Of a stretch of 34,311 nt of DNA, positions 18,085-26,551 are shown one piece after another; position 1 is the first letter of the stretch; the number at the start of each line of letters is the position of its first letter. Both the position numbers and the translations under genes were made by a program. The DNA comes from Candidatus Pacearchaeota archaeon (GTDB lineage Archaea > Nanobdellota > Nanobdellia > Pacearchaeales > GW2011-AR1), in assembly GCA_027021195.1 (NCBI GenBank), contig JALUUW010000052.1, positions 1 to 34,311 on the forward strand. The letters are read 5' to 3'. The notes beneath the pieces are model-generated. The model was not told the DNA's origin, did not search any database, and worked only from the letters and a program-made list of their open reading frames with translations.

Positions 18085-19645
18085 TTCCGTAATTAAACTT
18101 ATAAATAATAAGGGATGGCTGGTTATTGTTTCTGGCATAAACCTGGACAGGAGTAAGCATCTCCTGATGAGTCTGGGGATAGGAGTATGCCCATTCTGCA
18201 TGTGGCTCAAAAACAGAGAGTACAAGGAAAGCAGGCCTCAATTCCATGACCTTTTGTTCAAATTCAGATTCATTTGTTTTTTTAGTCATATAATTGTAAA
18301 TGCGCCTTTCTGCATAGTATTGGTGTTGTGGAACAGAAGCGCTGAAGATAATATCTTCCTCAAGAGAATTCTCCTTCAACCATAAGCCTGCCTGCTTAAC
18401 CTCAAGATAGCTTAGAGATTTGGCCATTATAACCTTATTTGCCTGGTTAAGCTGGTAGTATGCTCCAAAAGCCAAAAACAAAACCACTACAAAAATCCCA
18501 AGATGCTTGTGATAAGGCCTTATCATCTTCTCAATACTCAGCAATCCCCTGGAGAGAATTATGAAAAAAGGAGGAAAAGCCATCATAAGATATCTCGGCT
18601 CCATATGCGAAGGAAGAAGCGCGTGATACAAAAACGGGACAGCGAACCAAAAAAGCAGGAAAAGATTCTGTTTTAAGTGGAGATCCGGCTTTTTCAGAAT
18701 AATGTCTGCACTTATTGCAAGTTCAAAAAAGAATATCCCTATTCCCAGAATGAATGGAATAAGCAGCGCCCATCCGAGATATTCTGGCATAAACGCAGAA
18801 TAAACAAGTATTCCTCTTAACCCCATTGAGTTTGGCTTTGAAAATCTCCCCTCGCTTACTCCAAGAAACCTGTCAACAGGATTTGAATTCTCTTTAATGT
18901 AGACATATCCTAAAAAGCTTGACATGACTAAAAGAAAAATAAATCCTGCTGCCCAGAGGTACTTGTTCTTAACAAACCTCCATTTGTCAACAGCAACAAT
19001 AAACAACAGAAACGAAAAAACCATCATTAATGTTCCTGCTCTTGCCAAAACAGCCATCCCAAGAAAAAATCCAAACCAGAGAAGCATTTTATGCTTTTTA
19101 TTCACATATCCTTCCCAGAAAAAATAAACTGAAAACAGGAAAAAAGCGAGAGAAGGAATTTCAGTCATTAGCCGGTAAGTGAAAAAGAGGTGCTGCCAGA
19201 AAATTGCCAGAAGAAAAGTTGAAATAAGAGCAATTTTTTTATTGAATATTTTTCCAGAGACAATATACATTCCAAAAATTGCTGCTATTGAAAACAAAAG
19301 CTCTGTTACCCTTAATGCAGCTTCATCTAACCCTATTTTAAAAAGCAGCCCCCAAAGAAGTGCAAGAAAAAAAGGCCTCCTTGGATTAAAGACATACCCT
19401 ATATCAATGCCTTTTCCAAAAACCTTTGCCTGAGTCAAATAATCTGCAGCATCCCACCAGACTGGCTGCCCGAGTGTTTTAAAGAAAAAATAAATCCTTA
19501 CTAAAACAGCAAAGATGATGATTCCAAGAAAAATCTTATTATGATTGTCTTTTGCCCACTCAGAAAACCTGTCTTTAAATGCCTGTTTTCTTTTTTCCAG
19601 CGAGCCTCTCTCTTTTGAATTGCTTCTCATTAAAAAGAATGCCAA
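18062..19645 (-). CDS. GT39/ArnT-like polytopic glycosyltransferase
   Basis: Polytopic; TLGQPVWWDAADYLTQAKVF, FNPRRPFFLALLWGLLFKIG, HALLPSHMEPRYLMMAFPPF. Confidence 0.8.
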   Translation of the reverse strand: MAFFLMRSNSKERGSLEKRKQAFKDRFSEWAKDNHNKIFLGIIIFAVLVRIYFFFKTLGQPVWWDAADYLTQAKVFGKGIDIGYVFNPRRPFFLALLWGLLFKIGLDEAALRVTELLFSIAAIFGMYIVSGKIFNKKIALISTFLLAIFWQHLFFTYRLMTEIPSLAFFLFSVYFFWEGYVNKKHKMLLWFGFFLGMAVLARAGTLMMVFSFLLFIVAVDKWRFVKNKYLWAAGFIFLLVMSSFLGYVYIKENSNPVDRFLGVSEGRFSKPNSMGLRGILVYSAFMPEYLGWALLIPFILGIGIFFFELAISADIILKKPDLHLKQNLFLLFWFAVPFLYHALLPSHMEPRYLMMAFPPFFIILSRGLLSIEKMIRPYHKHLGIFVVVLFLAFGAYYQLNQANKVIMAKSLSYLEVKQAGLWLKENSLEEDIIFSASVPQHQYYAERRIYNYMTKKTNESEFEQKVMELRPAFLVLSVFEPHAEWAYSYPQTHQEMLTPVQVYARNNNQPSLIIYKFNYGNEIQNKS

Positions 19646-19684
19646 AGAAAGTTTTTAAGGGTTTTTATTTGCAAGTTCATTCTT

Positions 19685-21073
19685 TTAGGTGTAAAGAGCA
19701 TTCATTGCCTCCTCTTCAATTCCTTCAATATGCTCCATCCTTTCAAGCTCTTCGAGCGTAACCCATCTAATATCGTCAATCTCCTCTCCTTCCTTAACAT
19801 TGAAATTCTTAACAGTTACAAGATATGATTCCCCAAAAGTTTTCTTTCCATCAGGCCTCTCATAAGAGTATTCAGCAACCTTCCTTATTATCCTGCAAAG
19901 CTCAAGCCCTGTTTCTTCCTCAAGTTCCCTTGAAAGCGCTTCTCCAGTTGTCTCATTTTTTTCAACAACCCCTCCTGGAAAGGCCCATTTTCCTTTATGC
20001 ATTTCCTCGTTTTTTCTTTTTATGAGAAGGAATTTTTCCTCATCAGGATGCTTAACAATTGCATTAACAACCCTCGCAGGTTTGCTTTCTAAGGTAGTTT
20101 CCAGCGCCTCTAAAACATCATCAGCAGAAATGCTTTTAGTAAGCTCTTCATCATGCTTATCCATCTTTTCCGGAAAAAATTCCTTAAGTCGCGGAGAGAT
20201 TAATTTTGTCAAAATCCCATAGTCTTCAATCTCATGAGGACTTGTGACAAAAAACAACCCAATTGTCGGCTTTTTCAGTGCAAGAGAAATATGGATAGCA
20301 AGGCTGTCTGAACAAACAACAGCATTGCAGAGACTAATCAGTGAAAAGAATTCTGAAAGAGAGTTAAAAGGGTTATTCGCATGAACCTTTATTCCTTTTT
20401 CATTTAAAGAATCAAGTATTTTTTTCTGTTTTTCGATATCATCAGGGCCTGAAAAAAGAATAACTTCGTATTCTTTGCCTTTTGCATTAGTTATAAAGTC
20501 AATTATGTTTTCAGTATTCCATGCTTTTGACGGCCATCTTGGAGAGGAGCCTATATGAATCCCAATAAGCTTTTTTGAATTGAGATTGTTTTTTTTAGTA
20601 AATTCCTCTGCATATTTCCTATGCTCTTCAGAAAAGACTATTTCATGATGCTGTTTTTTATAATTCAATTCAGCAACATCAAACATCATCTCTTGATATG
20701 TTTTCCTGTTTTCTCTTTTGAAAGAGTCATCAAAAATAGTATTAAGATAATATTCTGCGCCCTCATTAAATGCTGCAGGATAGCCTCCATCAGAGTAAAA
20801 CCCCAGTTTCTTTGCAGCATCAAGCTTTGCAGCCAGCTCTGTTGCTTCATCATCAATATCAAAATTATACAAAATGTCAAATTTTCCTTTTGGCTCAAAT
20901 GGCAATGGCTCTGCTTTATCTACATATGGGCTGTTTCTGACAATCTCTAAAGAGCCTTTTCTTGTAATCCAGCAAATTTCTGAATCAGAGAACTCTTCTT
21001 TTATGGCTTTTGCCAAAGGAAGGGTTCTTACAACATCTCCCAATGCCCCAAGCTTAATTATGAGTATTTTCAT
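19685..21073 (-). CDS. Fusion: GT9 (heptosyltransferase-like) domain + C-terminal Nudix hydrolase
   Basis: N-term MKILIIKLGALGDVVRTLPLAKAIKEEF, IGIHIGSSPRWPSKAW, SDSLAIHISLALKKPTIGLFF; C-term complete Nudix box GGVVEKNETTGEALSRELEEETGL. Confidence 0.88.
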   Translation of the reverse strand: MKILIIKLGALGDVVRTLPLAKAIKEEFSDSEICWITRKGSLEIVRNSPYVDKAEPLPFEPKGKFDILYNFDIDDEATELAAKLDAAKKLGFYSDGGYPAAFNEGAEYYLNTIFDDSFKRENRKTYQEMMFDVAELNYKKQHHEIVFSEEHRKYAEEFTKKNNLNSKKLIGIHIGSSPRWPSKAWNTENIIDFITNAKGKEYEVILFSGPDDIEKQKKILDSLNEKGIKVHANNPFNSLSEFFSLISLCNAVVCSDSLAIHISLALKKPTIGLFFVTSPHEIEDYGILTKLISPRLKEFFPEKMDKHDEELTKSISADDVLEALETTLESKPARVVNAIVKHPDEEKFLLIKRKNEEMHKGKWAFPGGVVEKNETTGEALSRELEEETGLELCRIIRKVAEYSYERPDGKKTFGESYLVTVKNFNVKEGEEIDDIRWVTLEELERMEHIEGIEEEAMNALYT

Positions 21074-21092
21074 AGTTAAATTTAAAACTTTG

Positions 21093-21108
21093 ATGCTTAT
21101 TTAAGCAT
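21093..21108. repeat. 16-bp palindrome in a divergent promoter
   Basis: ATGCTTA-TT-TAAGCAT, between divergent starts at 21073 (-) and 21110 (+). Confidence 0.75.
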
Positions 21109-21109
21109 T

Positions 21110-21562
21110 ATGAAAGAAAGATTAAAGGCATATATTGCAGGAAAAATTGGAACTGAGGATGAAAAAAAGAGGCTTGAAGAAATAGACTCTTTATGCAAAA
21201 AGATAGGAATTGAGACTTTTCTTCCGCACAGAGATGTTGGAATTTGTGAAAATATAAAAGATGCAAAAAGAGTCTTTAAAGGAGATATCCTTGAAGGGTT
21301 TAAAGGCTGCAGCCTGATTATTGCTTCTCTTGATGGCCTGCATGTCGGGGCAGGAACTTCGTGGGAATTGGGGTATGCTTATGCAAAAGGCATTCCTGCC
21401 ATCGGGCTTAAGACAGACGAGCCAGTAGAAGATGCGATAGAATACCTAAGCGCGATTTTAATCGCATCTATGAAAATTGTTACATCATTTGATGAGCTAG
21501 AGAGAGAAATTAGAAAAATTAAAAGCTCCAAAACGATTAATCCAAAGGCTTGGTTGATTTAA
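21110..21562 (+). CDS. Nucleoside 2-deoxyribosyltransferase-family protein
   Basis: AYIAGKIGTEDEKKRLEEIDSLCKKIGIETFLPHRDVG, LIIASLDGLHVGAGTSWELGYAYAKGIPAIGLKTD. Confidence 0.8.
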   Translation: MKERLKAYIAGKIGTEDEKKRLEEIDSLCKKIGIETFLPHRDVGICENIKDAKRVFKGDILEGFKGCSLIIASLDGLHVGAGTSWELGYAYAKGIPAIGLKTDEPVEDAIEYLSAILIASMKIVTSFDELEREIRKIKSSKTINPKAWLI

Positions 21563-22454
21563 TCTCTGTCTCTCTCCATCCATCCCTATAAGAGTGCTTT
21601 TTTCTCAGCTCACTGAAAGCTTTAATATAAATGTAAAGTCTCGCAAAATACAATTCAAGCGTCCATAAAAGCTCCCTGATGTTTTTAGGAAAAGTAAAAA
21701 GAAAAAACCATCCTTCTTTTATTTCATTAAAAAAGGACTTAGTTCTGGGCATGTCAGGAGCAAGCCTGTTAAGATTTTCATGGGCTTTAATGTTTCTTAC
21801 TTTCTGAATAATCCAGTCATTCCAATTATCGGGATTTTTGACATAAACTTCTGCTTTTTCTGCATAATTTATCAGGTATCCTTTTTTCCAGAACAAGTAA
21901 GGAATTATGCTGTCTTCTGATGTTTCAAGAGGAAATTCATAAATCACTCCATTTCGCATTGCAAACAAATATCCAGAACACTCAAAAAATTTCCCTTCTC
22001 TTGAAAGCTTTTTTCTGACCCTGTCAATTCCTGAGAATAAAAAATGGGACCAATAACCGTATTTTGTTTTTCTTGAATCAATGGAAACCGGCTTGCCTGT
22101 AACGCATCCAACTTTTTTTTCTTTAAATGATTTTAGTATTTCAGACACTGAATTCTGAGAAACATAGACATCTCCATCAGTAAGAATAAAAATGTCTCCT
22201 TTATTTTGAGAATAATTTTCCTGAAACAGAATGTTCAGAGCATAGCTCTTTCCCTCTCCGGGATCATGGAAAAACTCCACTTTTCCCTGCCTGAATTCCT
22301 TTTTCAGGTTTTTTTCCAAAAAGCTTTCAACTTCTGGAAAAGGATCAACAACAATTATCTTGAACTTCTGCCTTATTTTCTGGTCTAAAAAAGATTTTAC
22401 TGCCTTAAGAGTTGCTTTTGGCTCGTTGTAAGAGGTAATTATTATATTAATCAT
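21537..22454 (-). CDS. GT2-family glycosyltransferase
   Basis: MINIIITSYNEPKATLKAVKSFLDQ, GDIFILTDGDVYVSQNSV, ETSEDSIIPYLFWKKGY. Confidence 0.85.
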   Translation of the reverse strand: MINIIITSYNEPKATLKAVKSFLDQKIRQKFKIIVVDPFPEVESFLEKNLKKEFRQGKVEFFHDPGEGKSYALNILFQENYSQNKGDIFILTDGDVYVSQNSVSEILKSFKEKKVGCVTGKPVSIDSRKTKYGYWSHFLFSGIDRVRKKLSREGKFFECSGYLFAMRNGVIYEFPLETSEDSIIPYLFWKKGYLINYAEKAEVYVKNPDNWNDWIIQKVRNIKAHENLNRLAPDMPRTKSFFNEIKEGWFFLFTFPKNIRELLWTLELYFARLYIYIKAFSELRKKHSYRDGWRETEIKSTKPLD

Positions 22455-22463
22455 CTTAAAAAA

Positions 22464-22661
22464 TTAATCAATCTTTTCAATCGGATAGTCTTCTGGCCTT
22501 ATTATAACAATCTTTTCTTTATTCTCAGACTCTGCAACAATCCTGCACTTTCTTTTTCCGTGCTTTCCTATATCAGACAATTCAATTTCTCTCACTGCAT
22601 ATGCTTTTCCTGCAATTTTTATCTTCTCGCCTTTTTTCAGCTCTTTTGCTGGCTTTTTCAT
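22464..22661 (-). CDS. Stand-alone aIF5A N-domain-like (SH3-like, hypusine-loop) small protein
   Basis: 65 aa: MKKPAKELKKGEKIKIAGKAYAVREIELSDIGKHGKRKCRIVAESENKEKIVIIRPEDYPIEKID; by-eye match to aIF5A LKVG..V.IDG.PC.IV.I..SK.GKHG.AK.R.V, no C-terminal OB domain. Confidence 0.6.
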   Translation of the reverse strand: MKKPAKELKKGEKIKIAGKAYAVREIELSDIGKHGKRKCRIVAESENKEKIVIIRPEDYPIEKID

Positions 22662-22682
22662 ACTTAGATTTCATAAGTCAGG

Positions 22683-22690
22683 CTTATAAA
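22683..22690 (+). promoter_or_regulatory. TATA-box-like element upstream of queC
   Basis: CTTATAAA about 22-29 nt before ATG 22712. Confidence 0.5.
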
Positions 22691-22711
22691 GTTTGCTAAT
22701 CTTTTATACAC

Positions 22712-23464
22712 ATGAAAAAAAGACATGCAATAGTATTGTGCTCTGGAGGGATTGACAGCGTGACTACTGCACATTATGTTAAAAAAAAGCTCAGATATAA
22801 GAGCATGAGCATATTGTTTTTCAACTATAGGCAGAAGTCCATAGGTCAGGAAAAAATGGCTGCAAAAAAATGTGCCCGGAACCTGGACGCAGAATTCATA
22901 GAGGCTGACTTAAAATGGCTTGGAGAAATTTCAGATTCACTCATAAACAAAAAAGGAAGAGCAAAAAGGCTTTCAAGAAAAGACTTAAAGAACACTAAAA
23001 AAGAGTCTGAAAAATGGTATGTGCCTTGCAGGAATACTGTATTCCTAAGCTATGCTATTGCTTTTGCAGAGTCTTTTTTTATAAAAAAGAGAAAAATCTG
23101 CGACATTTTTGTTGGATTTAAAAACGAGGGTAAAGAGGCTTATCCAGATTCAACAAAGAAGTTCGTCAATGAAATAAACAGGCTGAAAGAAATCTCTTCT
23201 ATAGCAAAAGGAAGGATTAAAGCTCCGCTAATAAACAAAGATAAAGAGGATATAATCAGAATGGGATTAAAGATGGGAGTTAATTTCAAAGATACTTTTA
23301 GCTGCTATACAGGAGTTTCTAATGGAAAGAGGCTAATCCACTGCGGATATTGTCTTGCCTGCATGCTTAGAAAAGAGGGGTTTTATTGGGCATCCCAAGA
23401 TGACCCTGCTATATATTACAATGAAAAAAATTCCCGTAATAGTTCTTTATTATCTGAAAATTAA
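22712..23464 (+). CDS. queC: QueC-like 7-cyano-7-deazaguanine (preQ0) synthase
   Basis: LCSGGIDSVTTAHY (PP-loop), WYVPCRNTVFLSYAIAFAES, IKAPLINKDKEDIIRMGLKMGV, SCYTGV...HCGYCLACMLRKEGF (zinc site). Confidence 0.85.
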   Translation: MKKRHAIVLCSGGIDSVTTAHYVKKKLRYKSMSILFFNYRQKSIGQEKMAAKKCARNLDAEFIEADLKWLGEISDSLINKKGRAKRLSRKDLKNTKKESEKWYVPCRNTVFLSYAIAFAESFFIKKRKICDIFVGFKNEGKEAYPDSTKKFVNEINRLKEISSIAKGRIKAPLINKDKEDIIRMGLKMGVNFKDTFSCYTGVSNGKRLIHCGYCLACMLRKEGFYWASQDDPAIYYNEKNSRNSSLLSEN

Positions 23465-23752
23465 TTCACAATACTTATTACAAACCACTGCAACAAATGC
23501 TACTACATAAGTTACAAAAACCAAAATCGTCTTAAAGCACTTTGGAAGATAACAATGAGCAGCAAACCACTTTTCCTGATTTTGAAAATAGAATGATATG
23601 AAAGAAATGGCATTTGGTCTCATAGGAGCCCTGGTGAGAAAACCATTGAACAAGCCGGTCAAGAAAGAGAAAAGGAAATACTTTTACCTAAAATGAAATT
23701 CAACAGAGGCGCATCATATTAATCCAACAGCGTAATTTAAAAAAACGAACAG

Positions 23753-23760
23753 TTTATAAA
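23753..23760 (+). promoter_or_regulatory. TATA-box-like element upstream of the GT4 gene
   Basis: TTTATAAA about 22-29 nt before ATG 23782. Confidence 0.5.
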
Positions 23761-23781
23761 AAATAATTAAAAATACATAGT

Positions 23782-24951
23782 ATGAAAACTATACAAATAA
23801 ATGGAGGATCTCTTTCCCTGATACTAAAAAATTATGAATCAGATATCTTTGAAAACTGGTATGCTCAGGTTGCTTTTCATCTTAAAAAGCAATATCCAAA
23901 AATAGCAGTTGAGGCATGGACTCCGGAACGGCTTTACAATAATGAAAAAACAAAAAAAGTAAGAGGAGTTAAATTCCGAATTTTTCCAACAACAATTTCA
24001 ATCAGGCATAGTATGGAAATTTCCTGGGAGATGATTAATGCCCTGAAAAAAGAGGCTAAAATATTTAGCAAAAAAAAGGAAAAACTGATAATCCACTTTC
24101 ATGAATACCACTCCTGGCAGGTTTACCTTATCCTTTTGTTAATAAAAAAGAGCAAAAACATCAAAATTATAGCACAGCACCATGGAGGAAGAAGCCCTTT
24201 TGCAAATCTCAGGAAATACAAGAGACTTTTTTTAGCATTTCCTGTAATTGGTTTAATGCAATTGGCCGAGAGGTTTTTGTTCAGAAAGATAGATTTGTTT
24301 TATCCATTAAGCAATGAAGAAATAGATTATCTTAAAAAAGTGTCTCCTGGCTCAAAGATCAAATTCCAGACAATGGGAATCTCTGAAGAGTATTTCAAGA
24401 AAATTGGCAGGAAAAAGGCGAGAAAAAAATTAGGGCTTAATCTTAACAAAAAGTATGTCCTTTATCTTGGCAGAATAAAAACGACAAAAGGAATTAAAGA
24501 GCTTTTAGATGCTGCAAGAGAATTAAAAAAAGATGCAGAGCTGTTGCTGATTGGAGAGGGGGTAGATTTTGAAAAATACAAGGACTACGCAGTGAAAAAT
24601 AGAATAAAAAACGCTAAATTTCTTGGACCATTATATGGTGAAAAAAAACTCCTTTATTTATCTGCAGCTGATTGCCTGATTCTTCCAAGCCATACAGAGG
24701 GGGCACCGGTTGTATTAATGGAGGCTCTTGCAAAAAATCTCCCAGTAATTGCAACAAATGTGGGGGGGATACCTAAGATGATTAAAAACAAGAAAGAAGG
24801 AATAATCATAAATCCAAATAAAAAAGGAGAGATTAAAAAAGCTATAAAAGAGATACTGCTGTGGAAGCCGAAGAACCTTGCCGCATCTGCTGAGAGATAT
24901 TTATGGAAAAAAATAATAAAGAGGACTTTGAGGGATTATGAAAGAATCTAA
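23782..24951 (+). CDS. GT4-family glycosyltransferase
   Basis: YVLYLGRIKTTKGIKELLDAAREL, LLLIGEGVDFEKYKDYA, LILPSHTEGAPVVLMEALAKNLPVIATNVGGIPKMI. Confidence 0.92.
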   Translation: MKTIQINGGSLSLILKNYESDIFENWYAQVAFHLKKQYPKIAVEAWTPERLYNNEKTKKVRGVKFRIFPTTISIRHSMEISWEMINALKKEAKIFSKKKEKLIIHFHEYHSWQVYLILLLIKKSKNIKIIAQHHGGRSPFANLRKYKRLFLAFPVIGLMQLAERFLFRKIDLFYPLSNEEIDYLKKVSPGSKIKFQTMGISEEYFKKIGRKKARKKLGLNLNKKYVLYLGRIKTTKGIKELLDAARELKKDAELLLIGEGVDFEKYKDYAVKNRIKNAKFLGPLYGEKKLLYLSAADCLILPSHTEGAPVVLMEALAKNLPVIATNVGGIPKMIKNKKEGIIINPNKKGEIKKAIKEILLWKPKNLAASAERYLWKKIIKRTLRDYERI

Positions 24952-26453
24952 AGCCTGAAAGGAATGCTGCTTTTTAAAAGAGCAAAATCTTCTTTAGTTA
25001 TTCCCTTAATCAAAACCATGCATATGCCGTAAATAAAAACTCCCAAGATAACTTCTCCAATACCTATCAAAAGAGTCATATCTTCAACATAGGCGTTAAT
25101 ATTTAACAAAACACTGAACATAACAACTGCTGAAACAGACGGTTTTACCCAATAAGATGTTTTAAACCTAATTTTGAATTTTCTTGTTCCTATTATCCCT
25201 AATGAAAACATGTAGAAATATCTGCTGAATAAAGTGGCGATTGCTGCCCCAGCCATTGCCCAATGCATTGAGACCTTCAGAAAAAGAGTTATGAAAAAAT
25301 AATTCAGGGCGATGTTTATCACTGCAGTTATTATGAGCATTCTCACAAAATATTGGGGCTTTTCCCTGGCAGAAAACAATGCAACAAGCACATTTGAAAT
25401 GGAAATGCTGAAAATTAAGGGAGAGAGAAAGTAAAGGGGAAGTGTTGCAGGAAGATATGGTAAATCATAAACAAGCTTTATTACATACCTTCCTACTGCA
25501 AGGGTTCCAAAAATTAATGGAATATTCAGAATGCATACGAATCTAAAAACCTTTCCAAAAGCATCTTCAAGTTGAGAGGATTTTAGCTGAGTAAATATTG
25601 GCAACGCAATTATAGAAACAGAAAGCAAAACAGCAATGCTTGTTATTAAAGTAAATGCTGCAGAATAATATCCAATGTATTCTGATGGCAAAAAGATTCC
25701 AAGCATTATAGTATCAATATACCCGAAAAAAGTTGCTGAAAGCCCTCCTATTGCCACATATCCTAAAAACTTCCTTACTTTCTTTTTGTCAATTCTTGCA
25801 GAAGATCGGGAAAATATGGAAAAATTTTCTCTTCTTAAAAAGAAGATCATAGTGGCAAGAGTGGCAAGAGTGGCAAGAGCTGCTCCAAAAATTATTCCTT
25901 CCACATATACTTCCGGAACAAGTATTAAAAAGACTATTAAAGCAAAGAAAATTCTGAGTGGCTGAAAAATGATCTCTCTTACAGCAATGTATTTTGTTTT
26001 TTTAAGTGCATAAAATAAGTGTTCTAGAAAAGATTCAAAAGAAACGAGAATAATATAAAGAGTTACAATGATTAAAGGGTAGAACAACTGAGGTTTCTCA
26101 AATAAGTTATAAGAAAGAGGGTATGCTAAAACAAGAAGCAAGAAAGAGAGTAAAACAATAAGAAAGGTTTTTATCTTCAATAGATACTTTGCGTATGTTA
26201 CAGCTTGTTTCTTATTTGCCCTTCCAAAAGCATAGGAAACATACCTCACTAAGGTTTGATTCACTCCAATATTTGCAAAAGCAATAAAGACCAATGAGAT
26301 AGACATTGCAAGACTATAGATTCCGAATCCGTCTGGCTTTAAAAAACGAGCAATTATAATTACAAAGACAAGCGCTCCTGCTTTCCCAATTATTGATGAT
26401 AAAAATTTCCATATCGATTCTTTAACAAATATCCCTGTAAGCCCTTTCCCCAT
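24948..26453 (-). CDS. Wzx/RfbX-type oligosaccharide flippase (MOP superfamily)
   Basis: 501 aa polytopic; KFLSSIIGKAGALVFVIIIARFLKPDGFGIYSLAMS ... FLGYVAIGGLSATFFGYIDTIMLGIFLPSEYIGYYSAAF. Confidence 0.9.
   Translation of the reverse strand: MGKGLTGIFVKESIWKFLSSIIGKAGALVFVIIIARFLKPDGFGIYSLAMSISLVFIAFANIGVNQTLVRYVSYAFGRANKKQAVTYAKYLLKIKTFLIVLLSFLLLVLAYPLSYNLFEKPQLFYPLIIVTLYIILVSFESFLEHLFYALKKTKYIAVREIIFQPLRIFFALIVFLILVPEVYVEGIIFGAALATLATLATMIFFLRRENFSIFSRSSARIDKKKVRKFLGYVAIGGLSATFFGYIDTIMLGIFLPSEYIGYYSAAFTLITSIAVLLSVSIIALPIFTQLKSSQLEDAFGKVFRFVCILNIPLIFGTLAVGRYVIKLVYDLPYLPATLPLYFLSPLIFSISISNVLVALFSAREKPQYFVRMLIITAVINIALNYFFITLFLKVSMHWAMAGAAIATLFSRYFYMFSLGIIGTRKFKIRFKTSYWVKPSVSAVVMFSVLLNINAYVEDMTLLIGIGEVILGVFIYGICMVLIKGITKEDFALLKSSIPFRL
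25852..25878. repeat. Three perfect copies of a 9-bp tandem repeat inside the flippase gene
   Basis: (GTGGCAAGA)x3; on the minus strand encodes part of ALATLATLATM. Confidence 0.9.
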
Positions 26454-26551
26454 TTGTTAAGAAAAATGAAAGTGTTTAAATAAATATTGATGAAGCGGCA
26501 GCAAATTTATAGGAGAACTGGGGGTGGAAGAGGAAACTTCTAAGTGAAGCT

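Noticed and set aside
18085-18225. N-terminal extension of the GT2 ORF (17191-18225)
   Set aside because: Overlaps the C-terminal coding region of the GT39-like gene; the homology-like GT2 start is the Met at 18084.
23450-23662. 70-aa minus-strand ORF in the queC-GT4 intergenic region
   Set aside because: No recognisable domain, hydrophobic low-complexity C-terminus, overlaps the queC 3' end; not supported as coding.
25675-25965. 96-aa + strand ORF with VARVARVARAAP repeat
   Set aside because: Antisense translation of the 9-bp tandem repeat within the flippase gene; the minus-strand CDS explains it.
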